Shown here one piece after another: positions 12,627 to 25,597 of a stretch of DNA of 64,000 nucleotides (position 1 is its first letter; the number at the start of each line of letters is the position of its first letter). Source of the DNA: Zelopaecilomyces penicillatus (taxonomy: Eukaryota > Ascomycota > Sordariomycetes > Hypocreales > Pseudodiploosporaceae); assembly GCA_005765155.1 (NCBI GenBank), contig VCCP01000002.1, forward strand, positions 5,952,001 through 6,016,000. The letters are read 5' to 3'. The notes beneath the pieces are model-generated. The model had not been told where the DNA came from and searched no databases. It saw only the letters and a list, made by a program, of their open reading frames with translations. The position numbers and the translations under genes were made by a program.

Positions 12627-13467
12627 TCAAGCATTCGTGGGGGCAACAGGCTTAACATCGAACACGGCTGCCAACAGGTTCTTCACAACGGTAGCCTGGC
12701 TCTCCTTGCCAGCGGCTGTGATTTCTTCAATTTGCTTTTCAGCCTCCTTGTTTGCCTCATCCTCAGCTTCCTTGTTGCCTTCGCTATGCTATGGCGGGGT
12801 GTCAGCAAGGAACAAGCAACGTTATAATCCCTCCCCCGTAGACGTTCAGAGAGTTTTTCGAGTGAGGATATATAGTTATCCTCCGTTTTATAACTACCCA
12901 TGGTGGTATTTGATATGGGGGGCAAAGGCGTGCGTACCTTTGACTGGAATGCCTTAAACTCTTCCTCCTTCTTGGCTTTGTACTCAGCTATCTCGCTCTT
13001 GGCCTCATCGCGGGCTTCTCTGACTCGCTTCGTACGGACTGGAATGTTTCAGGATATTGTTACTCGAATATTTCGACAAGGATTGTTGACAGGCGTAAAT
13101 TGTAAAGGATAGAGGGTACTCACACTCTCGGGCTATTCATGAACCGCAGTAGAGGTTAGCAAGCATAAAACAAATCGAAGCGCGAATGAAACAACGGAAC
13201 CAACGAGGGGGGAAGAGGGTTTCATAGTTTTCTTACATTTCTGAACAATCTTGGACGCCTCCCGCTCAGCCTACAAGAAGATACTATCAGTATACGGGTC
13301 GGGATCCAGCGCAAGCCGCAGAGCCGCGACAACGAGGGGACGCACATCGAGCAGGGTCTGGATGCCTGCCGAGTTCTGGGCCGACTACAGTGGATAGACA
13401 TTGGTTAGCAAGAGCTGGGAGGAGCGCATAGGCGAAGAAGGACACGGGGCCGGTGTGCGCTGACCAT
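12627..13467 (-). CDS. VMA10: V-type proton ATPase subunit G
   Basis: Subunit G is part of the peripheral stalk of the vacuolar H+-ATPase, where its long helix pairs with subunit E to hold V1 on V0. The spliced protein has 115 residues, the usual fungal length. It reads MSAQNSAGIQTLLD, then AEREASKIVQK, RTKRVREARDEAK and a Lys/Glu-rich helix. Six exons are needed: 13467-13465 (the ATG alone), 13384-13346, 13270-13237, 13132-13124 (9 nt), 13038-12938 and 12788-12627. The sum is 348 nt, in frame throughout. The donors are GTCAGC, GTGCGT, GTAAGA, GTGAGT and GTACGC. The ATG-only exon and the 9-nt exon are easy for gene finders to miss. The gene faces PET117 across a shared promoter. Confidence 0.93.
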
Positions 13468-14091
13468 TGTGAAGCTGTTTGCGAGAGGAATTTCGTTGTC
13501 AAAGAGAGTGGTGAGGAACGAGGTCGAATGGGCGCTGGTTTGACGGGAAGCAAGGCTGGTGAGCAACGGCGAGAGCTTGACTTGTCCCGCTTGATGGCTG
13601 GATAACTCCCCAGCTTAGTTAGGTAAGGTGGGTTTGGAGTGGAGGGTGGCCGTGTCGTCACCCGGCTGCAGCTCAGCGGTAGGGGTGGGCAGCAAGTCAT
13701 GGCTACCTAGGTATACTTATCTTGCAGACCTACCACAGCTATGAGCAGTCTTCAATGCAGTTTGGGATAGGATGCTGTTAGTGCAATCAGCTTACAGTAC
13801 ATGGTCGCATCGGTCTCGAAAAGAACCATCAGAAGCTCCAGAATTATACGAGCTACAAATCATTCTTCCTTCACAAACCGTTTCATTCCGCGACTCTACA
13901 AACCCTCAGAAACTCCAATTAGCGCTTAACTACTGATAAAAACCACCCAAACCTCTGCCGAGCACAAAATCAACACTTCCGTTCCATCTGGACAATCGAC
14001 CCCAAAACAGCGGGCACACCACCATCAAACATCCCCAAAACCCGTAACCTCATACACCAAACCAAGGACGGAACCCGGGGAGAGAACTCCA
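13468..14091. promoter_or_regulatory. divergent promoter region VMA10 / PET117
   Basis: The 624 bases between the two start codons contain pyrimidine-rich and AC-rich leader-like sequence before the PET117 ATG. No further ORF is supported. Two nuclear genes for energy-related organelle machinery share this region; whether they are co-regulated is inference. Confidence 0.5.
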
Positions 14092-14463
14092 ATGTCTCGA
14101 GCTTCGAAACTGACGCTGGCCGCGACATCGCTGTTGGCGGTTGGCACAATTGCCGTGGTCCATTTTCAACAGAAGCTCGAACAATCTGTATGCTACACCC
14201 ACAAAACCCAGTTCCCCGAAACTTCCCTCCCTCCCCCCCACTACCATTCACGAACCGTTTTAGCAAATGGGATTTAACAATTGATTTACCCCAAACAGGC
14301 TATGCATGAGGGTGTTGTACGCGATATGGAGCAGCAGCGCATCAAGCGTGAGCGACAACTCGACTTCGACTTGCAAAAGGCTCTCGAAAAGGAATATAAA
14401 CAAGAACAGACAGTACACGATGCAACTGAGCCTCTGAATAAATCTCCTGCGCCTCCCAGATGA
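14092..14463 (+). CDS. PET117: PET117-type cytochrome c oxidase assembly protein
   Basis: This small mitochondrial inner-membrane protein is needed for complex IV assembly; in yeast Pet117 works with the heme A synthase Cox15. Two exons (14092-14187, 14299-14463) are separated by a 111-bp intron and encode 86 residues. A single hydrophobic segment at about residues 6-24 (LAATSLLAVGTIAVVHF) is followed by a charged helix with VHFQQKLEQ and MHEGVVRDMEQQ, both typical of the family. The C-terminus is polar and ends SPAPPR. The size and layout match fungal PET117. It lies convergent with RPB2, 273 bases from the RPB2 stop. Confidence 0.9.
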
Positions 14464-14736
14464 CAACATCTCTCTCAACGCTAATTTACGAAAAATACTC
14501 TTGGTGCCCATGGCATCCTTTTATTGTATTATCCTACTACTGGTATAGACTTGTTGCCACTACTTGTATCATCATAGAAGCCACGATTGAAAAAATGACC
14601 AACGGCGGGCTATTCCGCACAACGCACCATCGCATTCCCCCTCACCAAATAAAAAGCCTACGAGCTGTTCATGAATTATTGTATCAATTTACACATCATC
14701 TCCTTTCCCTTTCCCTTTCCTCTATAACCCTATTTT

Positions 14737-17700
14737 CTACCTCACAGAAGCACCTGAACGGTTTGTGAACATTCTGGCTGCAATGTTCATCGCTTGCAAC
14801 TCCTGGAAAAGGAGCTTCGCCGCGTATGGGATGTGGATTTGCGCAATCTTAGTCTTGTTCTTGCACGGTCGGCATTCGAATGACTGCTTAGAGAGATTGC
14901 TGTAACATAGAATTATTAGTAAAAGGGTTGCCAAAGGGGGTGCTGTGAATGTATTATAGACTTACGCAATGGGTGTCATGAGTCCACAAATCTCACAGAT
15001 GTGGACTCGGAACGCGTCTGAAACCTCAAACAGCCGCTCTTTCAAGAAGGCTGCAGCACCGTGGGCAATCATGCAATCACGTTCCATCTCTCCGAAACGC
15101 AGACCACCATCTCTTGCTCGACCTTCGACAGGTTGTCTGGTCATGATCTGCACAGGGCCACGTGCTCGCGCATGGATCTTGTCATCCACCATATGACGAA
15201 GTCGCTGATAATAAGTTGGGCCAAAGAAAACTTGTGCTCTCAGCTTGCGCCCTGTGTGGCCGTTGTACATGATTTCGAATCCTCGTGACTGGTAGCCGTG
15301 CTTTCGCAAAAGGTCCGACACGGAATCTACCGTGACATCTGTGAATGGTGTGGCATCACCCTCCATGCCCTCCAACGAAGAAACTTTGCTCAAAAGACAT
15401 TCAATCAAATGGGCAATGGTCATTCGTGACGGAATAGCGTGGGGGTTGATGATGATGTCCGGAGTAACACCTTCTCTTGTAAACGGCATGTCTTCTTGTC
15501 GATATGTGACACCAATTGTTCCCTTCTGACCGTGACGAGAGGCAAACTTGTCTCCAATCTGGGGAATCTTGGTCGTCCTCACACGCACCTTGACGTATTT
15601 CACATTATCGGCGTTGACTGTCAAGATGACGGAATCAATGATTCCGTTTTCTGTGCTACGTAGCGGCGTTGATATATCACGCCTTTGGTGCATGGTAGTC
15701 CTGGTTCCCAAATCCTGATTTTCTTGGTCAATCGGCGCAGTCTTGCCAATGATGATATCCTCGCCGGACACACGCACTCCCGGTGCCACGATACCATCCT
15801 CATCAAGTTTATCATAAGTGCCATGCTTCATTCGAAGAGTGTTCTGGTGGAATGGCTTCTCGAACACCTCTGTATAATTCAGACCGACCTTCTTCTCTTG
15901 ATCGGAGTATGATCTAAAGAACAAGCTTCGGAACAGGCCACGATCAATACTGCTCTGGTTCATAATAACGGAATCTTCTTGGTTGTAACCTGAGTAGCAA
16001 GCAATAGCGACAATCGCGTTCTGTCCAGCAGGAAGTTCACGGAACTTGAGAAACTCCATGGATCTGGTCGTGCCAAGTGGTTTTTGGGGATAGTAGAGAA
16101 TATTGGCCATTGTGTCCATACGGCGTGAGTAATTAGTTAGGAAAAAGCCCATGGCTTGTTTGCCCATAGCAGATTGATAAGTGTTACGTGGTGACTAATT
16201 TAGTTTGTGTTAGCAAGTGGCAACGGTGTAGATGAATATGGGGGTTTTAAATACCTGGTTGTGATCGGGGAAAGGGATAATGCTGGCACAAATGCCCAGA
16301 ATCATGCTGGGATGAATCTCGCAATGCGTGTATGTATGTGTTGTCGGGTTAGTCTTCGTCCTCAGTCGCTTGTTCATATCGTCACCATTATCCTCGTCCA
16401 GATCGACACCTGCTCTTTGTAGACGATAGAGATCGAGGTCCTCTGGCGTCATGCAGATCATAGATGTCTCTTCTTCTTCAGCATCAAGATATTCCACCGC
16501 ACCTGCTCGAATAAGTCCTTCCCAGCCGAGCTTCATAGATGGATCGTCTGAAGGCTCAGCCTGTTCTCTAGTCAATCTATTCACCAATTCCTTGGTCAAG
16601 ACAAGGTGACCCTTGTTGATTCCAGTCTCCGGGTCGTCTTCTTGTTGAACGGTGAAAACGGGACGCATGACACGGCCAGCATCAGAGAAAATCTTAAACT
16701 CTTGATCTCGGATTTCTCTAATGAGGGAGACCTCGTATTGCAGATATGACTTTCGACGAGTATCAAGCACCTGGTTCACTAGATGCTTGGGGTCCTGATG
16801 TACACCAACCCAAGTTCCATTGACGAAGATCTTGGTGGCGTGAGGATATCGAAGAGGCTCATACTCTTCGACGACCTCCATACCTCGATTGATCATAAAC
16901 TCAATCAAAGGTTCTGACGGGGAGCCCACACTGACGTAGCACATCAAGGACAAATTTTTAACGAGACCACAGGCTTGTCCTTCAGGGGTTTCGGCTGGGC
17001 ACACCAGACCCCAATGTGTGTTGTGTAGCTGACGAGGTTTGGCCAACTTGCCATCTCGTCCAATAGGGGTATTGGTACGCCGCAAATGTGACAAGGTAGA
17101 AGCGAAGGTATATCGGTTAAGCACCTGAGACACACCGGCAGTTGAGCTGGCTGCTTTCTTCTGGTCACCCCAGTTACCCGTTGCAAGGGAATACTTCAAT
17201 CCATTGGACAAAGTTCCAGGCTTGATACCTACAGCGAGATTGAAGTGTCGATTTCCCTCAACACATCTTCGGAGATAGTTTGAAAGCTCTTGGTTCACTC
17301 TGCGCATAATACCACGGAATAGCTTAGCCAACAAGGGACCAGCCAAGTCCAATCGCTTCTTACCAAAGTGATCACGGTCGTCTGGCTCTCGTCTCCCTAG
17401 AGCACATTGCAATAGCTTGTGCACCATGTATCCTAAGAAAAAGGCTTTTCTCGTCTCACTGCCCTCTGTCTGTGAAATGTGAGGCAGAGTTTCCTTTTGT
17501 AAAATATCTTTGGCAACGCGCACACGTTTTTCTCGGCCAAGGCCAGCTTGGTCTCGATTACCACGCTTTCCAATGAAATCGAGAGCTACTTCTCGATCTT
17601 GCACGCAGAAGGCTTCCTCGATACATGGTCGAAGCATTTCAAGCATCTGGCTGTCATTCCGGTCGTAGCAGATATGATTCAGAATGTCTTCATCAGAGAC

Positions 17701-18645
17701 AACACCAAGAGCTCTGAAGACAATGGCAACAGGAAGGTCAGCCTTCACAAAGGGAAGGGTTGTGTGAATGGTCTGGCCAAAGCCTCCTCTAGCCGAATCT
17801 CCCTTGCCGTAAAGCTTCAACATTAAGCTAGAAATAAGTCTGGAACCCTTTTCGAGCGCGCTCCTGATTTCGGCTGTGTATGTGTAGGCGCTAGGTTGCG
17901 CTTTCTTGAAGACTTGAACAATATTTGCAGCAGAGCGTTCCTGAGCGATGAGAACCTTTTCACTACCGTTGATAACGAAGTAACCACCCTGATCATAGGG
18001 ACACTCGTTGACAAGAAACAGATTATCATCATGCTCTCGGCTCAAATGGCAAATTTTGGATTTGACCATGATGGGCAGTTTACCAACAAAAACCATGTCT
18101 TTCCAGTCATCAGATTTACCTGAATTATCATCCTCGCCATTTTCTTCCTCCTCCCACACCAGCTTTATCGGGGCTTCACCGGTTTTTGCATACTCTGCAT
18201 GTTGGGCGTCGTCCATTTCATGCAAGGGGACTTCCTTCTCAATAGCTGCCGAAACCTTCTTGGTGATCTTGATGTAAAGCGGACTCGCATACGTCAGGTT
18301 TCGATCACGGCACTCATAGGGGAGCAAGGAGGTGACAGTGCCGTCCGTCTCACTGATGGTCGGTCGTGAGACCATGACAGTACCGAACTTGATCTCATAT
18401 CGCCGAAGCGCAATATTGTTGTTAGCAGATGGCGGGTTCGGCTGATCGAGCGTAATCGTCGAGTATTCGTTTACAAGATCTTGGATCGTGGTTTGCGTAA
18501 ATTCGTCGAATGAATCGGTCTGCTGAGATACAAGACCTTTGGTCTCGAAGAATGATGAGATGACAGTCCAGCAATCCTCGGGCGTGATACCCTCGTCCTC
18601 TTCCCCATAATTTTCATAGTCATATTCCTCGTCGTAGTCGGCCAT
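14737..18645 (-). CDS. RPB2: DNA-directed RNA polymerase II second-largest subunit
   Basis: RPB2 forms the wall, lobe, protrusion and hybrid-binding parts of nuclear RNA polymerase II. Three exons (18645-16255, 16194-14966, 14899-14737) with introns of 60 and 64 bp encode 1,260 residues. The start ATG gives MADYDEEYDYENYGEEDEG, an acidic head. Diagnostic blocks include GYFVINGSEKVLIAQE, NTHWGLVCPAETPEGQACGLVKNL, GYNQEDSVIMNQSS and GDKFASRHGQKGTIG. The C-terminal zinc site is CEICGLM plus CRPCKNKT, split by the last intron. This gene is a standard phylogenetic marker, so its sequence could identify the species. An 8.8 kb gene desert lies directly upstream. Confidence 0.98.
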
Positions 18646-20919
18646 GGTGGGCAAGTAATCGCAGGCGCAGACCCCAGGACTAGGTATAAGACTTTCTTCT
18701 AAATGTTTTCGAGTAATAAACGGACTAGCAGCTAAAGATGGACCCTTGCCGTTGCAGCTTTAGGCTTGCGCCGTGAATGGGGTCGAAATGGAAGAAGCTC
18801 AAGCTCACGGCGGGTCAGTATCGGACCAGGCGCCCAGTGCACAACGGGGGCATCTGGGGGCAATCTCAGTAATGGAGAAATGCCTTCACGCGAAAGAGCT
18901 TGCCGGAGGAGCTGGTGACGGCGATGAAAGACGAGGACAGGCAATGATGGCTTTACGTGATGCTAGAACCTCTAAATGTTCAAGGAGGCACAGAAGAATC
19001 ACTCTTTTGCCTCCAGACGCGCCTGGATTTCTAAAGTCAAAAGTATGCGCTATTCCTCAATGGGTCTAGCGCCCCGTTATGTCGTTTTTGCCGCCCAAGT
19101 TGAGCTACGATGACTAATGGAGCTTCTGCAGACCCCTGAGTTTTGTAGGTCACATGACCCCAGGCTCCCCAGGTTGCATCACATGCCCAAAACGCTCACA
19201 CCTACCCTGAAGGCATCTTCGCATAGACAATCTCATCCAGGCCGTAATTTACGAATCGTTCATGGCATTCATGTTTCAAGCTCGGGGTCTTGTTCGGCTG
19301 CAATCACTTAGAACGCGAGGGACATGTTTGCAAGGGTAATAAGCTGATCGTTTTTTCCTACTGGTTGTCAACACAACTAGTCTGGCTTTTTGTCAAACAT
19401 GGAATCTGTACTCATTGAATCTAAGACAATGGGGGTTCACAAACCCAACTTTCCTATAGTGTTTTTATCAAGGCTTAGAACGACTTTGCCAACCGCAAAG
19501 CTTTTAGGTCCTACCTGGAAATCCTGTGGGTCAAGGCATGGAACAAGTTGTTAGAAGTATGTGGGTGTTCCCTTACGAGGCTATCAAGCAAGAGTTCCTC
19601 ATCCAATGCAAAGCCCAATCAGTAGTGTATAGAAGCCAACAAGAAAAGAATGATCCACTGATCTATGCTATTAACCTTGTGTTATGTCTTTTAGATGCTT
19701 GATCGCTATTGTACAGCTGAGTCAACCCTTGAGCTGCATCAATTGAATGCTGCGATGCATTCATGAATTGCGACCTTGACGAAATTGTCAATATGAGGAT
19801 GCCTCCAGGGTTTGAGAAGTTCGCGGTATTCTGCGGCTGTAGTGTATCAATGATGGCTAGAGTAGGTTTCACCCTCTCTGAAAGGTGAACAAAGAAGGGC
19901 TATCTGGGCAATCGGGGTTTCTCTTGACGTGGACTGTATACAAAAGTAGTGGATGGCAAAAGGACAGTTGGTGAAATTTTTGACAGCATCTAGGCCAACG
20001 TGAAGTCAAAGCGGAGTGTGTTTGTCCTTCAACAACCCAAAATCTTCTTTATTCTAACCCAAGAGATGTGTTAAATTGTTGCTGACGACTGAAAACAAAC
20101 CCAACGGGCAAAGAGACGGTTTAAAAACCTCAGCATTTATCTCAATATCAAGATATGACACTCAACTATCCCTTCCTGTTCAGGCTGTGTGAAACTTACG
20201 GCCCCTTTGTCGCTACTTTCTCTAGAGCCGAGCTATTAATGAAGCACAAGAAGAAGGGCCAGAAGCCACCAGCATCATCACTCTCGCCACTTTAGCTATA
20301 GAACACCTTGAAGAAATGATCTTAGAGGACTTGAATAGCAAGGAACATGTATCACTAGCTGTCTCATGCGCCGGATGGCAGTAAACCTGAGTCCATAAAG
20401 TGCTTTGAGATAGGAAATACCGCGTGCGTGTCTATCACGGAGAGCATTTTTTGGAAACACGCCATCCTACTCATATATGTGCGATAAATACTGTGCATTC
20501 AGTCCATGTTGTGATAGCTGTTGAAGCCCAGTTCAATTTGTCAGGGAAGCAATTTGAGATCAGGCATACAGTTATTTACGCCAAGTGCTGATATTAGAAT
20601 TGGTAGTCGTATTCAGTTTTTTGATGTATGTATGGTTCATCATGACAAAACTGACAACAAGGTACAAATGGGACTCTTAATGCTATTATAAACTTTAGAA
20701 CCAACAATTATACAGCAGAAAACTACCCAAGAAGCTCAAAATCGGATTAAATCGCTTACAATAAAGCGGACGACCGAAATTCCTCTGGATGTATAGAAAG
20801 GAGTGAACATGTTGGTATGATGAAAGCGCAACACCAACCACCAAATAAAATATCTCACTAGATACGGAAATAGTGTTGGCCGAGTCATCAACATTATATA
20901 AACAGTACTGACAGCTTGA

Positions 20920-20988
20920 GAAACTGAGTTTAATGCTTTATGCGTTTAGGACCGTTCTTTAATGCAAACACTGAAGAAACTGAGTTTA
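20920..20988 (+). repeat. 13-bp direct repeat pair, 56 bp apart
   Basis: GAAACTGAGTTTA occurs exactly at 20920-20932 and again at 20976-20988, both next to TAATGC-like sequence. It may be the remnant of a local duplication inside the gene desert. No function is visible. Confidence 0.6.
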
Positions 20989-23900
20989 TAATAGGGAATA
21001 GGTGCAGGATTGAGAATCAGAAACACGGGAACAGGTTACAAAGCTTATAATGCTGCCTCCCCTGGGCCTTTTCTTGTTGAAATTGAATACTCAGTTGTCT
21101 CTACCCGATACACGCAGCTTGGAGAGCACTTTTTGGTCTGTCCGACTCGCCACAGCCTTGGCTCTACGGATTTTCCCTAACACTGAAAAGACTGGGTATA
21201 AAGGCACATCGGAAGATCTATGCCCCCCCTCTGTATTGATACAAATCTGGTGTTCTGTAGCTGTGGTGCAGTACGGACACCGTGACTCTATGATAAAGCC
21301 TGCTTATTTCTAGCTGGAAGTCGATGCCTTTGCGCAAAGGGGCATATAGAAGAAATGAAGCGAAAGGGCTCAATTGACAGAGCTGACAATAACCTTTTAC
21401 TAATATATTCTTATCAAGAGTATGCTAGAGATAGGCATCACACTCAAAAAAAATTATAGCAAGCTCCATTGATAAGAAGTGAGTGGATAGTTGGAAATTG
21501 CCCTAGAGTAGAACTTAAAAACAAGCATTAGGTATAGTTTTGCTACTAATGAAGAAGGAGATGACAATCTCTACTTTCTCAAAGGCCACCAACCCTATTA
21601 TGGCATCTTTCTACATCAAGTTAAATAATGTGTAAATTTTCTCTGAATGGATACCTTTTATCAGTAGCAACCGCATAAACCCATTCCACCTATGACCTTC
21701 CTCTCCAGACCCCCATTTTACCTAAATGACACTTTAACCCTAACATATTTTCGGTTCAATAAAGAGTAAATCGAATCACAGGGTGGTTGCTCTTCATCCA
21801 GAGTAAGCTCGCATCTGCTGTTCATACAATCTCTCGAGCTAACCACCATATTGGGGCAGGGCGTATAGTATATCTGGCCTGTTTCTTCATATAAATCAAT
21901 GCTTTGCTAGTCATGTCCCATGCTGTTCTCTACGCCACAGTTGTAGTGTGACCCATCAGATGCTCACCTAATATGAAGTGGGTGGACGTCTTATCTGCTA
22001 CAAGGCTCCAACATTTGACCGAACGTCGCCGTGCCGTAAGCCGGAATAAGTGGGGATCATAATCGGCGTCTACACCGGTCGGTGTCCATCACTCCGCATT
22101 TTTGTTGCTGTTGTTGTTGTTTACACAAATATTGAATTTACCAGATTGGGGGTCAAAAGCTCATGGTATTCCTGTAGTTGCACACTGACAGCTTGTAAGT
22201 ATGACGCTGCATCTGACGCGTAGCCTGCCTGCTTGAATGGAACCTCATCCTGTCACATCCCACCGGCAAATATTTTTGGAGCGGAGGGATCGGATTCGCA
22301 GCCTCTCGACTTCCACACACACCGTATTCCGAGTTCCGAATCGATCTTCTGGGTTGCATCGGATCGGAAGCCGCGTGGGCTGTGGGCGCGGCCGGCTACG
22401 ATGGTGGCTGGTGGAGGCGGGTTATGATTTTAAGATCTGACTTCATCTCACCGTTATGCTACATTCTCGTCTGACCATTTCCTTTTTTTGAGGCGATTCA
22501 TAGGTCATACCGACACTCCCTGCAATAGCGTCGTGTGTATTTCTCAAGCACTGATTCTTCGAGATGGACAGCACACGGGGGATTGTTGCAACCCACAACT
22601 CCGTGGTTTGGGGTAGACTGTTTATGGTGCTTTCGTCAGATAGGCGGGATGAATACGCAGGCGAGTCATTATTCCGGATAGAGGGTGATATTTTTTTATA
22701 CAAGACTCAGCACTAATAGCTAGTGATACAAGCTGGGGATGATATGCCTGCAGCGCTGTGCAACACTTGAAGATGACGCTGACATCGTGGGGTAGCATCA
22801 AAATGAGCCATTCGTCAAAAACAGTATGGCAATGTTAGCTGCACAGAAACTCAAGGTGGCAGGCAATAATAACCCCAGACATACAGCTACGTACATACGT
22901 CGACAATTATAGATTGCTAGCTAATGTTGTTAGTCAACCCGCATCTCAAACGTGGGAGTTGGTGGCGGCTTCGCCGGTGACGATCATGTCAGCGTGTCTC
23001 TAACAAACGCGCTTCGGGAATAAGCATCGGCGATCATGTGGCCGCGTCCGAAATCGACATTGATGGAAGAAGGTAGAGAAAGCGGGAGAGAGTGAGCGAG
23101 AAAGAGAGGATCAAAGGAGGAAACACAAAGTACCCTTTTTACTCCGGCTATCGAATATGAGAACCGATTGACACATGTTCACATGTTGGCAGCAAAGGGG
23201 AGTAAGCGCCAACAACGCCTCGCTATTAAGTGCGAAACTGTTAATTCTCCGATGCAGTCGGCATGAAGATTATTATGGACAAAAGAGGTCTCGATGTCCC
23301 CAGTCGCACTGATTGATAAGGTGATACATACACAAGACCATATTATGTACGCAGATGCACCACACACAAAAGCAGCAAAGATCGGTACCAGTTGCTGCTC
23401 CAACAGGCGGAGAGGCATTTTTCGGCGAACTTTGATCTGCTTCCCCCCCCAGTTCTTTGCATGTAGTTATGGGCTTGCTGCTACGGTGGCACTCGGGATT
23501 CATGAACCGGGGAGGGCGAATCACGGGCAGACCTCAATGCTACTGTACAATTCATGATGAGGGTTGCAATGGCAGACAGAATGCAGGGAAGACTGAGGAA
23601 GCCTGACATGGGTGATTTTGCCTGAAAACAACAAAACATCTTGTTACGTATTGTACTGTACCTATGTTGTCTGTAGATGGCAAGCAGTTAATAGCACTTG
23701 GGACAAGGATATAATTGCGGATAAAGTATGTAATACGAATTGCCGTCGCTGGGGGCCCATCTGCGCGCTGAGCTCTCTGGGGAAATACGTAGTATCTGCC
23801 AAGATATGGAGATTTCCGCATGCCCCTGGGTCGGCATTAGTGGGACGTTTGGTTATTGGAGGAAAAGACGAGAAAATTGAAATTGAAAGAAAAGTCCGGT

Positions 23901-24275
23901 CCTTGCAAGATAAGCAAGGGATTTCCTAAGCTAGATTTTCCTCTTACAGTAAGTGCATGTATATGGGACAACTGGGCGATTAAGCAATCAACGGGACCCA
24001 AAAAGACTTTGTACAACCATCTTGGCAATTTTTCCAAAACGGGGAGAGGCTGTGTAGCACCCCAATCGCATCGGCGCTATGGTCCAAAGGGATATTCTTC
24101 TTGTTTCTTTGAATGGCCTCATTTGTTGACTTACGTAGGCACGGTACGCCGATGATCAAGGGGGGAAAAGGCGGGCGGGCTGGGTGGCGCTCCTGCAAAC
24201 ATGAAATCATGGATCGGTTGACAACTCAGAATGGTATGCAGTCACATTGGGTGTAACCCTCAAAACACTCACGCA

Positions 24276-24296
24276 CCCCCCCCCCCCCCCCCCCCC
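24276..24296 (+). repeat. poly-C homopolymer, 21 bases
   Basis: This is an uninterrupted run of 21 C, exceptionally long for fungal DNA. On the other strand it is a G run that could form a quadruplex. The exact length may vary or be misread by sequencing. Confidence 0.85.
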
Positions 24297-25548
24297 TTCG
24301 TTCAAAGTCCACCCCCAATCCCAACTGCCGGATGAGGCATTAGGGGCGGAGAGGACCGACACGCCGGGAAACGCCTGGTGAAAAGTGTTGTTGTGGTGGT
24401 TGTGTTGGTGTTGGCATGTGGTTTGGGGTTGGAGCTTGCAAGCAAACTCTGGAGACGTGAGGGTTGTCTCTTCACATGACGGGAGGGGGGGCATGGAGAA
24501 AGCGGCCGGGGACGGATGTTAGTGGCGCAAATCCGTCACAAGTTTAAGGCTGCTGATCTAGCATGTTAGGTAATCGAACTTATAATTAGGTGAACCCATT
24601 CACACATTCACGGGGGTGGCGACGTTGGGATGAACAAAGCTAAAACACCCGTAAACCGCGATTTCAAGCGAGGGTTTCTGGAAAACTATGAACCCAACGT
24701 TGCACCAACCAGTAGCAGAAAGAGTAGGAAGAAAAGGCAAAAAAAAAAAAAAGAGGAGACAATAGGCTAGATAGACAGGTGCCCGGATTAGATACCCGCG
24801 GTCCTTTTTTTTGGTTGTGCCTGAAACCGGGAATAATGTCAAGACTTTGCTTGCTTGCGGCTGGCATGTGAGCAATGCGAAAACCTAAAAGAAAAGAAAA
24901 AACACTCTGATATGGAGTGAATGGCATTAACGCCAAGAAAACATAACGAAAGGTGCGCATGTTGCAAATCTGCACGTATGAGCCATCGCTTAGAGGGGCT
25001 GAATAATCAATCAAGGACAATCAACGTGGAGGTTGTTCCTCTTCGAGAAGCATTTTTCTTTTATTTAACGGTTCTTTTTGCTCTTTCGTGATGCCGGTGG
25101 GATGGGAGGTAGTCAGTGCGGGGCGGGGGACGTTTACCCGGTGGGATGGGATGGGGTGTTTCATAAACGACTGCTGTACGTACATAGTAGGTAGCATTTT
25201 ACCTTTATTCACCATACGCGGACAGTTAAGGTATGCATTAATAACAAATACATCGATATAGTTGTCAATGCCGACAACAACAGAACATACTCGCATAGGT
25301 AAACAAGGCCTGTGGTTGGTATTCATTCATGCCCCGTGCTTGGAACTAACCTGCTATGTTATATTTCTGCGAATGCGCAGCTGCAGCTCCGATTTTGACT
25401 TTAATTAGCTTCGACTTTGTGTTGTTGCCCTACAAGGCTCCAAAGTATTGTATGTACAAACTCCAAAAAGGAAAGTTTCTTCTATGTTGTAAATGGATCC
25501 CAGTCAATATTGTAGATCATCAATCCATATGTATCCGCAACCCTTGTC

Positions 25549-25597
25549 GTGCCCTGCCCTGCCCTGCGCCTACCACCACCCACCCACCCACCCACCT
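25549..25597 (+). repeat. short tandem repeats (CCCTG)n and (ACCC)n
   Basis: Roughly three to four copies of a CCCTG unit are followed by five to six copies of an ACCC unit. The latter is a C-rich strand that could form an i-motif with a G-rich complement. They sit in the gene-poor region. Confidence 0.6.

Noticed and set aside
19300..21900. RIP-mutated transposon in the AT-rich part of the desert
   Set aside because: No coding remnant, terminal repeat or strong TpA excess could be made out by eye. A dinucleotide index is needed.
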